NCBI RefSeq assembly: GCF_006265175.1
Contig: NZ_VDCQ01000072.1
Coordinates: 1 to 47,960 of the forward strand
Origin: Paenibacillus hemerocallicola
GTDB lineage: Bacteria; Bacillota; Bacilli; Paenibacillales; NBRC-103111
Length of the DNA: 47,960 nucleotides
Reading direction: 5' to 3'
The translations under genes were made by a program, and so were the position numbers. This document shows positions 7,298 to 15,042 of the stretch, one piece after another. The notes below the pieces were generated by a model, which made no database searches, was not told the DNA's origin, and saw only the letters and a list, made by a program, of their open reading frames with translations. How positions within the stretch are numbered: position 1 is the first letter of the stretch; every line of letters starts with the position of its first letter.

Positions 7298-7849
7298 GTG
7301 GACGAACGGATAGATGAAAGTCCGAAGAGCGTACCGTTTCGCACCCGCATCGTTGCCTTCTTGTGGGATTATGTGATCATTTTGGGTTATATCCTCCTAC
7401 TGATCGGAGTATCCTTTCCTGCGCGACCGCTGGTGAGTCCGCTATTTACGACAAGTCCCTTGTTGGCAGAGATTTCCGGGTTTCTCTTCATTACACTGCC
7501 CGTCTATCTTTATTTTGCCATATGCGAGGGGACGAAATCGCACGCAACATGGGGGAAACGAAAAATGGGGATTGCGGTGGCGGGCGTGCATGGTCAACCG
7601 ATCGGACTCGTAACCTCGCTCTTTCGTTCCGCCCTTAAATTTTTCCCTTGGGAACTGGCTCATTTCACCATTTGGCACATGGTGCTTCCTTCCGAGTATC
7701 CGGATTATTTCATCTATTCTTTATTGGGGACGGTCTACGGTCTGGTGCTTATTTATTTGATCAGCCCGCTATGGAGCAAAAAGAAACAAACGGTTTATGA
7801 CTCGATCGCAGGAACTGTAATAAGCCGATCTGGATTGGGCGGCGGGTAG
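7298..7849 (+). CDS. RDD family integral membrane protein
   Basis: A 183-residue membrane protein with the RDD-family signature: an Arg at the start of the first membrane helix (FRTRIVAFLWDYVII, about 15-29) with the paired Asp of LWD, then a WGKRKMGI cytoplasmic loop before a KFFPW helix, and a final VYDSIAGTVI (about 167-176) supplying the C-terminal Asp. Four to five hydrophobic segments are visible. The start is GTG 7298, 9 bases after GGGAGG. Some RDD proteins act in Na+/H+ exchange or stress response, but most have no known function, and nothing nearby points to one. Confidence 0.8.
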   Translation: MDERIDESPKSVPFRTRIVAFLWDYVIILGYILLLIGVSFPARPLVSPLFTTSPLLAEISGFLFITLPVYLYFAICEGTKSHATWGKRKMGIAVAGVHGQPIGLVTSLFRSALKFFPWELAHFTIWHMVLPSEYPDYFIYSLLGTVYGLVLIYLISPLWSKKKQTVYDSIAGTVISRSGLGGG

Positions 7850-8298
7850 CTTCCCGACCCCGTTTTGTACGCTCGCGGTCGAGCACCGGAAACGGAGCGA
7901 CGGCACAATTGCGACGGCGATTAAGGCACCGGAAGGCGTGACGGTTCACCTGGCTGGTAGCGTCGTTGCAAGCTAGTGCGCCATTTCCGAAGTTCGTCCC
8001 TTTACAGAGCAGGGAAGCTGGCCACGGCGCAGGGGCCACATCATCTGGCTCTCCTTGGGCCTGAATCCCGACAATGGCCTTCTCATCCGTGTTCTCGAGG
8101 GCACGGTTGCTTTCGGGGAACGAATTTTTAGAACGCTCTACTAGTCGGCCCCGGCGGAGGGATGGCGTCGCATATCGGGTGTCAACGTTACGGGCGACGC
8201 CACTGCCGGTCTCGAACGAATTGCCGATATTGTTAAACAACACCCCGAGCTGGTTCATTCTCCGCGTCTTGAGCGGACGGTGCGGCGACTTTACTTGA
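7850..8298. other. Gap between convergent genes; possible gene debris
   Basis: No frame here has a ribosome binding site and a recognisable protein. A minus-strand frame in this interval contains a coherent-looking stretch (FNNIGNSFETGSG) of the kind seen in beta-helix enzymes, and a plus-strand stretch near 7900-7975 (APEGVTVHLAGSV) looks like the C-terminus of a glycosidase. Both suggest decayed sequence but neither can be assigned. No clear terminator for the two convergent genes was found. Confidence 0.4.
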
Positions 8299-9573
8299 TT
8301 ACCACAAATTTCCGTTTTCATCAAACGGCATGTCTTGCAGCTCTCCGACAATTTCCAAATTCGAATGGCTGGCAGCCTCGTCCAAAAGCGCTTCGGAAAT
8401 ATAAATATATTCCATATGAAGCGAATCCGCTATGCGAATGATTTTTGGCTTCCGAACATCGATTTCATTGCTTGCCCGGATACACGCGGCGATTGCGGCC
8501 CGATCGCTGTTCAAGATCATGGGGATGCGCACGACGTCAAAAACCGTGGAGGTTAAAGCGTTGATATAGGAAGCTTCCAAATCCGCCTTGTCAAACAATC
8601 TTCGGGTCGTTGCATGAGCCATTCCGGCTCCGATGATAACCCCGTGGCTTTCATCCGTAACATCAAGCACGGCCACTTTCTGCGACTTCAGCCCGCCGCT
8701 GGCATAGGGCGTAGCGAAGGTTCCTGTAATATTGGGGTCCATGCCGTCGCCGCTAATGTTTTTGCCGATTTTATCGACAATCAATACATCCGTTTCCTCG
8801 ATCCATATACGCGGCATGAATTGTTTGGCTTGCACTAACAGCTCCGGCTCTCTTTCGGCAATATGCTCTTTTCGAATCGCTTCCAGGAGGCAGGTTTCAT
8901 CAAAGGCGTTTTCTACGATGGCTACGGAAAACAGGATTTTGGCATGGTTTAAAATGGTATTTCCAAAAAGCGGGATTAACCGGCGCATATGTTTCCAGCC
9001 TGCCGCGTGGCAGGCGTTGGCTCCTTCTCGTTTGCCCAAACCGATTGCCATCATTTTCATGAGGCCGCTCTCATATTCCCCCCGGAATGCGGTATGCGGC
9101 TTCACGCGTCCCAGCACGACAATACCGTCAGCCTCCGCAGCATACCGGTCAATGACTACGGAATGACCTTCAGGCGTCGTGCCGATTTGCACCGTATCCA
9201 TCGTCGACTTGATCGGACAGCCGCAGTACGCCTCCGTAACGCCAAATTCCTCGATGATTTTTTGCTGGTTTTCCGCAATTCCTCCGCCATGGCTGCCCAT
9301 GGCGGGAATGATGAAGGGAAGTGCTCCTTTTTCTTTCAGAACCCTGACGATTTCCCGTGTAATAAGAGCAATATTGCGTATGCCCCTGCTTCCGACCGTG
9401 ATGGCGATCCGCATGCCGGGAAGAATGATGCTCGAGATATCGTCTTGTCCCAAAATGTCGTTGATCTTCTGCGGAATATTATCCGGAGGAATCGAAGGAC
9501 GCGGGAATTTCTGCTTGACCTTGACCATTTTAGGAATAGGCACTTCATTTAACAAATCATAAAAAACAGTCAC
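8299..9573 (-). CDS. LarA-like (DUF2088, nickel-pincer racemase superfamily) protein
   Basis: A 424-residue protein of the lactate racemase LarA superfamily, whose characterised members racemise or epimerise 2-hydroxyacids with a nickel-pincer nucleotide cofactor. Family landmarks are IAITVGSRGI (about 55-65), AMGSHGGG, RVKPHTAFRGEYESGLMKMM, GLGKREGANACH and DKIGKNISGDGMDPN. The His residues in SHGG and KPHT and the Lys in DKIGK lie where LarA has its catalytic and cofactor-anchoring residues. GTG 9573 follows GGGAGAG by about 10 bases. It is the last gene of a five-gene operon with a sugar ABC transporter and a Gfo/Idh/MocA dehydrogenase, so a sugar-acid-type substrate is likely. The cofactor genes larB, larC and larE are not in the window. 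Confidence 0.8.
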   Translation of the reverse strand: MTVFYDLLNEVPIPKMVKVKQKFPRPSIPPDNIPQKINDILGQDDISSIILPGMRIAITVGSRGIRNIALITREIVRVLKEKGALPFIIPAMGSHGGGIAENQQKIIEEFGVTEAYCGCPIKSTMDTVQIGTTPEGHSVVIDRYAAEADGIVVLGRVKPHTAFRGEYESGLMKMMAIGLGKREGANACHAAGWKHMRRLIPLFGNTILNHAKILFSVAIVENAFDETCLLEAIRKEHIAEREPELLVQAKQFMPRIWIEETDVLIVDKIGKNISGDGMDPNITGTFATPYASGGLKSQKVAVLDVTDESHGVIIGAGMAHATTRRLFDKADLEASYINALTSTVFDVVRIPMILNSDRAAIAACIRASNEIDVRKPKIIRIADSLHMEYIYISEALLDEAASHSNLEIVGELQDMPFDENGNLW

Positions 9574-9607
9574 CGGCCGATCACTCTCCCTGATTTGCTC
9601 CGATCCT

Positions 9608-10678
9608 TTACAACTGAATGATTTGCCCCGATTTCACGCTTTGATGCACCGCTTCACACATTTGAGTTGACACCAAGGCTTCTTCTCCGCAAGGATAAGC
9701 CCCTTCCAATTGCTCCAGTTTCATTCCGTTTTTCAGCAAGCCGATCAGTTTCGTAAAGTACAGCATCGATTCGAAGGTGTACCCTTGCGGAGCGATGCCG
9801 TAAAACGGCCGTTCGACTTCAAGCGCCGCATAAGGGTTCGATACGATGGAGGCCGCTTCGTCCTCGAAGGCGCTCAGCACGCCGCGATCTTGACTGTCTA
9901 CTTCCGTCATCCCGTCCGAGCCGATGACGCGAATCCCTTGATTGACAATGGACGGGAACCCGTCTGGAATAATCCAGGAAGAGTCCATCGAGAATTGAGC
10001 GCCGTTCTCGAATTCGAATTTCGCCTGAATCGAGTCATACGTATCGATACCCATGCCGGCCAGCTTGTCCTTGTTGGCGGTGGCATATACTTTCTTGGGC
10101 TTGGATTCCAGCAGCCAATAGATCAAATCATAGAAGTGAATACCGAGAAACCACGCCGGAGAGCTGTGCTGCGCCCAATTTTTGAACCAGACGGAGGGCA
10201 CGACGATTTTATCTTCCATATAAGCATAGCCGTACTGAATCTTGCCCAGCTTTCCGTTTTTGATATCGTTTTTGAGCTGCATATGCGCCGGATCAAATCG
10301 TTTATGGAAATCGACGAACAGCATAATGTTATTCTCCCGCGCCGCCCGGATCATATCCCGACCGCCGTCGCTGCTTGTATCCAGCGGCTTCTGGACCAGA
10401 ACATGCACGCCGTACTTGGCCGCTTCCAGCGTAATCTCCCGATGCAGGAAGTCGGGGGTGACGATGGCGACCGCATCGAGGTTCTCCTTGCGGAGCATTT
10501 CCTTATAGTCCAGGTACCCTTTGATGGCAAACGCTTTGGCTTGCTGATCGACAACCTCCTCTTTCAGATCGGCCAAGGCGACCAGTTCGATGTCTCCCAT
10601 TTTGGCGGCGAACGAGAAAGCCTTTAATATTTTCGTCCCGTAAATCCCTGCACCAATTACGCCTACTCGAGCTTTCAT
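9608..10678 (-). CDS. Gfo/Idh/MocA family NAD(P)-dependent oxidoreductase
   Basis: A 356-residue sugar or inositol dehydrogenase-type protein. The N-terminal VGVIGAGIYG (5-14) is the Rossmann dinucleotide-binding loop. LVQKPLD (Q96-K97-P98) is the family's EKP motif with Glu replaced by Gln; the lysine, needed for catalysis in the family, is kept. The conserved WFLGIHFYDLIYWL segment follows in the second domain. ATG 10678 has GGGAGGAA upstream. It lies 45 bases after the MalG-like permease and 34 bases before the LarA-like gene in the same operon, so it probably oxidises or reduces the imported sugar or its epimerised product. Confidence 0.87.
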   Translation of the reverse strand: MKARVGVIGAGIYGTKILKAFSFAAKMGDIELVALADLKEEVVDQQAKAFAIKGYLDYKEMLRKENLDAVAIVTPDFLHREITLEAAKYGVHVLVQKPLDTSSDGGRDMIRAARENNIMLFVDFHKRFDPAHMQLKNDIKNGKLGKIQYGYAYMEDKIVVPSVWFKNWAQHSSPAWFLGIHFYDLIYWLLESKPKKVYATANKDKLAGMGIDTYDSIQAKFEFENGAQFSMDSSWIIPDGFPSIVNQGIRVIGSDGMTEVDSQDRGVLSAFEDEAASIVSNPYAALEVERPFYGIAPQGYTFESMLYFTKLIGLLKNGMKLEQLEGAYPCGEEALVSTQMCEAVHQSVKSGQIIQL

Positions 10679-10723
10679 CCAAATTCCTCCCTAATTGGTC
10701 CTCTGCGGACATTCGATGGATCG

Positions 10724-11563
10724 TTACCCTTTCAAACCAGTTGTCGCAATGCCTTCCACAAAATATTTTTGCGAAAAAAAGAACAGCAAAATACTCGGCA
10801 CGATCGTTACAATCGCCATGGCCATGACCTGATCCCAGTTTACGGCCGCTTGCGCGTCCAAAGACATGCGAAGGCCGAGCATGAGGGTGTATTTCTTAAT
10901 GCTGTTAATAAAGATCAAGGAGTTGAAAAAATCGTTCCATGTCCATATAAACTGGAACAGCGCCACGGAGAATACCGCCGGCTTGCATAAAGGCAGCAAT
11001 ACATGGGTCAAAATTTTAAACGAATTGCACCCGTCCAGATGAGCGGACTCATCCAGTTCTTTGGGCAGTCCCCTGAAAAATTGAACCATCAGAAATACAA
11101 AGAAGGGGTAGCAGGCAAATATGGCCGGAACGATGAAAGGGTAATAGCTGTCCAGCCAGCCCAATTTTTTGAACAGAATATATCTCGGAATGATAATAAC
11201 CGCATTGGGAAGCATCAGCGTCGAGATCATGATGGAAAACAATATATTCTTTAAAGGGAACTTGAATCTGGCGAACCCGTAGCCCACCAAAATACTGGAG
11301 GCAACGGTAAACAGAACCGTAGGAATGACCAGCTTGAACGTATTGATAAAAAAGTCGCCGTACGTAAACTGACCGCTTCCTTTCCAACCGGCCGCATACG
11401 CCTTCCAGGAAAAATTCGCCGGCAGGAAGCTGTTCGCCGCGCCGAATATTTCCTCATTGGTCTTGAACGAGGCCAGAAACAGCCATATCAGCGGATACAC
11501 GATAATGGCTCCGAACAGGATTAATACAATATATTGAATATAGCGGTTTCCCCTGATGCTCAC
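10724..11563 (-). CDS. Carbohydrate ABC transporter permease, MalG type
   Basis: A 279-residue inner-membrane subunit of a CUT1-class sugar importer with six predicted membrane helices; the first is YIVLILFGAIIVYPLIWLFL. The EAA loop that docks to the ATPase reads LPKELDESAHLDGCNSF (about 180-196). The C-terminus, FFFSQKYFVEGIATTGLKG, is typical of MalG-like permeases. The start is GTG 11563; GGAGGT, which overlaps the end of the upstream permease gene, is 8 bases before it, so the two are translationally coupled. No ATPase gene is present, as usual in Firmicutes where a shared MsmX/MsmK serves many importers. Confidence 0.9.
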   Translation of the reverse strand: MSIRGNRYIQYIVLILFGAIIVYPLIWLFLASFKTNEEIFGAANSFLPANFSWKAYAAGWKGSGQFTYGDFFINTFKLVIPTVLFTVASSILVGYGFARFKFPLKNILFSIMISTLMLPNAVIIIPRYILFKKLGWLDSYYPFIVPAIFACYPFFVFLMVQFFRGLPKELDESAHLDGCNSFKILTHVLLPLCKPAVFSVALFQFIWTWNDFFNSLIFINSIKKYTLMLGLRMSLDAQAAVNWDQVMAMAIVTIVPSILLFFFSQKYFVEGIATTGLKG

Positions 11564-11565
11564 CG

Positions 11566-12474
11566 TTAATGACCTCCGTCTTCATAGTGCACCCAGCTTT
11601 TGGACGATCTGAATATCAAGAAGGATATAATCAGAATAAGGATAAAAAGGACCCAGGAGAGGGCGGAGGCATAGCCCATTTTAAAATTGGAGAACGCTTC
11701 CTCGTACAATTTCATCCCGAACAAATAAGTTCCCTTCATTGGCGCGCCGTTGGTGACGACAAAGGCGGATGTGAACTCCTGCAAAGCCGTTATCAGCTGC
11801 ATGACCAGGTTGAAAAATATGATCGGCGTCAGCATGGGGACGGTTATCGTAAAAAACATCCTCGATTTGGACGCGCCATCCATCGTTCCCGCCTCATAGA
11901 GCTCTTGCGGAATTTGTTTCAGTCCTGCCAGAAACAGCACCATGGAGGAACCGAACTGCCAGACGGTCAGCAAGCTTAAGGTGAATAGCGCCATATACGT
12001 GCTTCCGAACCATTCCACCGGCGGAATATGAAAAAAAGCGAGCACATGGTTGACCAATCCGTCTTTCAAGAACATGGCCCTCCACAAGATGGCGATGGCG
12101 ACGCTTCCTCCGAGAATGGAGGGGATATAATATACGGTCCGGAAGAAGTTGACGAATTTCAGCTTGAGATTCAAAATAACGGCTACGAGGAGAGCAAAAA
12201 TCAGCTTTAACGGCACGGCCATCAAAACATAAACGATAGTGACCTTTAATGAGAGCAGAAAGTTCGGATCGATCGTAAACATATCCGTGTAGTTTTTCAA
12301 TCCGATCCATTTCGGGTCCCGGGCCAAAGAATAATCGGTGAAAGAGTAGTAGAGGGAAGCAAAAATCGGATAAAACTGAAAAACAAGAAAACCGATAATC
12401 CATGGCGAAATATAAAACAATCCTGTGTAATTCCTGTAATCCCTGTAATTCATCCTATCAGCCAGCTTTCGCAT
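11566..12474 (-). CDS. Carbohydrate ABC transporter permease, MalF type
   Basis: A 302-residue CUT1 sugar importer subunit. Membrane helices begin at GLFYISPWIIGFLVFQFYPI (about 18-37), and the EAA motif reads YEAGTMDGASKSRMFFTIT (about 190-210). The gene ends 2 bases before the GTG of the MalG-type gene. I kept ATG 12474 but no good ribosome binding site precedes it; an in-frame ATG at 12453 (MNYRDYRN) is an alternative. It works with the lipoprotein encoded upstream (12587-13921). Confidence 0.9.
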   Translation of the reverse strand: MRKLADRMNYRDYRNYTGLFYISPWIIGFLVFQFYPIFASLYYSFTDYSLARDPKWIGLKNYTDMFTIDPNFLLSLKVTIVYVLMAVPLKLIFALLVAVILNLKLKFVNFFRTVYYIPSILGGSVAIAILWRAMFLKDGLVNHVLAFFHIPPVEWFGSTYMALFTLSLLTVWQFGSSMVLFLAGLKQIPQELYEAGTMDGASKSRMFFTITVPMLTPIIFFNLVMQLITALQEFTSAFVVTNGAPMKGTYLFGMKLYEEAFSNFKMGYASALSWVLFILILIISFLIFRSSKSWVHYEDGGH

Positions 12475-12500
12475 AAAGTAGGGAGAAGACTGACAACAAC

Positions 12501-12524
12501 GGGCTTGCCGGTTCCGGCAAGCCC
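12501..12524 (-). terminator. Intercistronic hairpin between lipoprotein and permease genes
   Basis: GGGCTTGCCGG (12501-12511) and CCGGCAAGCCC (12514-12524) form a perfect 11-base inverted repeat. No long T-run follows on the minus strand. Hairpins at this position in sugar ABC operons usually protect or partly terminate the message so that the binding protein is made in excess; that role is inferred here. Confidence 0.6.
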
Positions 12525-12586
12525 CGGTCGTCAGAGAGCAGGTACGTCGCTCTGCCCTGAATTTCCGCCAAACAGTCGTTCACAAT

Positions 12587-13921
12587 TTATTTGGCCGCCG
12601 CTCTTAATTCGGTCAGCTTGGTCTGGAACTGCTTGATCATCTCGTCTGCCGCCGCTTCGGGCGTCGCTTTGCCGAACCCGACTTTTTCAACCGCATCCAT
12701 CATAATATTTTGCAGCTGGATATTGAGCGAGATCACATTGTCCGCCATGCCTTGCTTTTTCGTAGCCAAATCAATCGCCTTTAGGATGAGGGGATCGATC
12801 AGGTTTGAATCCGCGCTTACTTTTCTGCCGATTTCGGTCGGAGGCACCGATCGGGTATCCTTCAAGATGGCAAGAGCTTCTTTATCGTTGAAGAAGAAGT
12901 TCAAAAATTTGGCCGCCTCTTCTTTGTTGGCAGACTTGCCGTTGATACTGATCATTTGAGCGGGCCTCACAATAATTCCCGTATCCTTGGCATCCTTGGC
13001 GACAGGAGGGAGGACGACATCCGCCGAGTTTTTGAACGGTTCCTTTCTGGGACCAAGGGCCGCAATCCATTCGATCGTCGCCCCGGCCTGTTGGTTCGTC
13101 CAGACGGAGTTTTCGAAATATTTGGCCTTGAACATATATTGTTGAGCGGCAGGCTCCACGACCTTTTGATCGAACAGCTTCTTCAAGTAGATGAAAGCGT
13201 CAACAAGATCGGCCCTCGTAAACCCGAGCGTATAGTCTTCCTTGACGATTTGGCTGCCGGTCTTTTGCTTCAAATAGGGCGGCAAAATTTGCACGACCGT
13301 AGCGAATTGGTCGGTTACGAGGAAATACGATTTCGGGTCCGCCTTGTTCACTTTCGCCCCTTCGGACAGGATCGTATCCCAATCCCATACGGTGTCGGGG
13401 CTAATGCCAGCTTTGGTCAAAACATCCTTGTTGATGAGCATCGTAATGCCGCTGATTCCGGTTGGAAGACCGACCAATTTGCCGTTGACGACACCGTAAT
13501 TGTTCACGAACGCTTCATCGAAGCTTTTCGTATCGATGCTTTTCAGTTGATTCAAGTCCTCGAAGGAGTTGAACTGCTTCGTAAAATCGGCGAGCCATGG
13601 CGGGTCGATCTGCATGATATCCGGCGCGGAGCCTCCCGCCAGCTGTGTCATCAGCTTCTCTTTGTAGCCGTCCGCCCCCATATATTCGCCTTCGATTTTT
13701 ACATTCGGATTTTTCGATTCGTACAGGGCAATGACATCCAGCGTAGCTTTATGACGCGGGTCCGATCCCCACCAGGAAAATCGCAAGGTGACGGGTTTGT
13801 TGCCGGAAGCCTTTGCGCCTTCAGAGGATGAAGACGAATCGCTGCCACCGCATCCGGCCACCGCCAAAGCCAACATGGGAACGATGCATACTGCGCTTAC
13901 TATTTTCGAAAGCCCTTTCAT
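12587..13921 (-). CDS. Extracellular sugar-binding lipoprotein of an ABC importer
   Basis: A 444-residue family 1 solute-binding protein. The N-terminal signal ends in LAVAGCGGSDSSSSS, a lipobox with the lipidated Cys at about residue 24 and a Ser-rich linker. The mature part shows TLRFSWWGSDPRHKATLDVI and GSAPDIMQIDPPWL, both typical of oligosaccharide-binding proteins. ATG 13921 is preceded by GAGGAGG. It is the first gene of the operon running down to 8299 and is divergent from the YesN/YesM pair, which probably senses the same sugar. Ligand not identifiable; the flanking lyases and LarA-like protein favour a uronate-containing oligosaccharide. Confidence 0.9.
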   Translation of the reverse strand: MKGLSKIVSAVCIVPMLALAVAGCGGSDSSSSSEGAKASGNKPVTLRFSWWGSDPRHKATLDVIALYESKNPNVKIEGEYMGADGYKEKLMTQLAGGSAPDIMQIDPPWLADFTKQFNSFEDLNQLKSIDTKSFDEAFVNNYGVVNGKLVGLPTGISGITMLINKDVLTKAGISPDTVWDWDTILSEGAKVNKADPKSYFLVTDQFATVVQILPPYLKQKTGSQIVKEDYTLGFTRADLVDAFIYLKKLFDQKVVEPAAQQYMFKAKYFENSVWTNQQAGATIEWIAALGPRKEPFKNSADVVLPPVAKDAKDTGIIVRPAQMISINGKSANKEEAAKFLNFFFNDKEALAILKDTRSVPPTEIGRKVSADSNLIDPLILKAIDLATKKQGMADNVISLNIQLQNIMMDAVEKVGFGKATPEAAADEMIKQFQTKLTELRAAAK

Positions 13922-13972
13922 ATTTGACCTCCTCTTTTGTTTTCTATCGGTGATCGATCAACCTTGTGTTTA

Positions 13973-13978
13973 AGTATA
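13973..13978 (-). promoter_or_regulatory. Putative -10 of the sugar importer operon promoter
   Basis: On the minus strand TATACT (complement of 13973-13978) lies about 50 bases before the lipoprotein start. The hexamer 17 bases upstream (TTATTG) is a poor -35, as expected for an activator-dependent promoter. Confidence 0.35.
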
Positions 13979-14065
13979 ACAGCTGGCTCTTGTTCCAATA
14001 ACGGACCGCAATTCACTTAAGGTATCGTTATTTAGCCAGTTGTCCGGCTTCTTGAATGAAAAGGG

Positions 14066-14123
14066 TATCATGAAATGATATTATCGCCTCACGAACGGAT
14101 TTTATCCGATCATAATGGGATAA
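14066..14123. promoter_or_regulatory. Inverted repeats between the sugar ABC operon and the YesN/YesM pair
   Basis: TATCAT-GAA-ATGATA (14066-14080) is a perfect palindrome with a 3-base centre. TTATCC (14102-14107) and GGATAA (14118-14123) form a second inverted repeat with a 10-base centre. Both lie in the divergent intergenic region and are candidates for binding by the AraC-type response regulator. No experimental support. Confidence 0.35.
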
Positions 14124-14259
14124 TACCGCATCCTAAAGCACTTTCATTTGGCGAGTCCGGCTGCTGCCGCGATCTTTTCAGCCCTAAAATTAACTTGACG
14201 ATCGGCATAGAGATGGATACCATGAAAAGCACATGATGAAACCGCCAGGGGGAGTTAAC

Positions 14260-15036
14260 TTGTACAAGCTTCTTTTAGTGGACGATGAATACGAAATAAG
14301 AACGGGGCTTTGCCAATATTTCCCTTGGGACGAGATCGGTTTCGAGATTGCCGGACAGGCGGAGCACGGCAAGCAGGCACTGGATTTCGTAAAAAGTCAC
14401 ACCGTCGACGTCATCCTTTGCGATATCAAAATGCCCGTGATGACCGGGATCGAGCTGGCCGAGGAGCTGCAAAAACAAAAATCCAAAATCAAAATTATTT
14501 TTTTCAGCGGTCACAGAGATTTCGAATACGCCCAAAAAGCTTTGTCTTTCGGAGTAAAAAGCTATGTGGTCAAATCAACCAAATTCAGCGAGCTGGTCAA
14601 CGTGTTTAAAAAGGTAAAGGACGAGCTCGATCAGGAAGCGTATGCAACCGATCCGTCCGGCAAAGAACAAGCTGCGGAAGATGCCGAAGAAGTCCAAAAC
14701 TTTTACGATCGGGTGATCCTCACCATCAAAAACCATATCAAGGAGCATTATCAAGATGTGGAGCTCGACGACGTAGCCAGGCTTGTGCATATGCATCCGA
14801 ATTATGTCAGCAAGCTGTTCAAGAAACAGACGGGACAAAATTTTTCCGATTACCTGTTAACGGTCAGAATGGAAAAGGCGGTCGAGCTGCTTAAAGATGT
14901 AAGATATAGAACGTTTGATGTAAGCGCTATAGTCGGTTACAGTAACGTGAAAAATTTCACGAGAAGGTTCAAAAGCTATTACGGCAAAAGTCCGCGAGCT
15001 TTTCGAACGAATGAAAACGTCAATCGGGAGGAGTAA
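14260..15036 (+). CDS. AraC-type response regulator (YesN-like)
   Basis: A 258-residue DNA-binding response regulator. The receiver domain (about 1-120) has the acidic pair in LLLVDDE (Asp8, Asp9), the phospho-acceptor Asp55 in LCDIKMP, a Ser in FFSGH, and the switch Lys in YVVKST. The C-terminal AraC double helix-turn-helix (about 155-258) shows VARLVHMHPNYVSKLFKKQTG and YRTFDVSAIVGYSNVKNFTRRFK. I chose TTG 14260, 5 bases after GGGGGAG, which gives the standard MYKLLLVDDE start; an in-frame ATG at 14233 has no such site. It is 6 bases upstream of its kinase gene and probably activates the divergent sugar importer operon. Confidence 0.88.
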   Translation: MYKLLLVDDEYEIRTGLCQYFPWDEIGFEIAGQAEHGKQALDFVKSHTVDVILCDIKMPVMTGIELAEELQKQKSKIKIIFFSGHRDFEYAQKALSFGVKSYVVKSTKFSELVNVFKKVKDELDQEAYATDPSGKEQAAEDAEEVQNFYDRVILTIKNHIKEHYQDVELDDVARLVHMHPNYVSKLFKKQTGQNFSDYLLTVRMEKAVELLKDVRYRTFDVSAIVGYSNVKNFTRRFKSYYGKSPRAFRTNENVNREE

Positions 15037-15042
15037 CACGGC

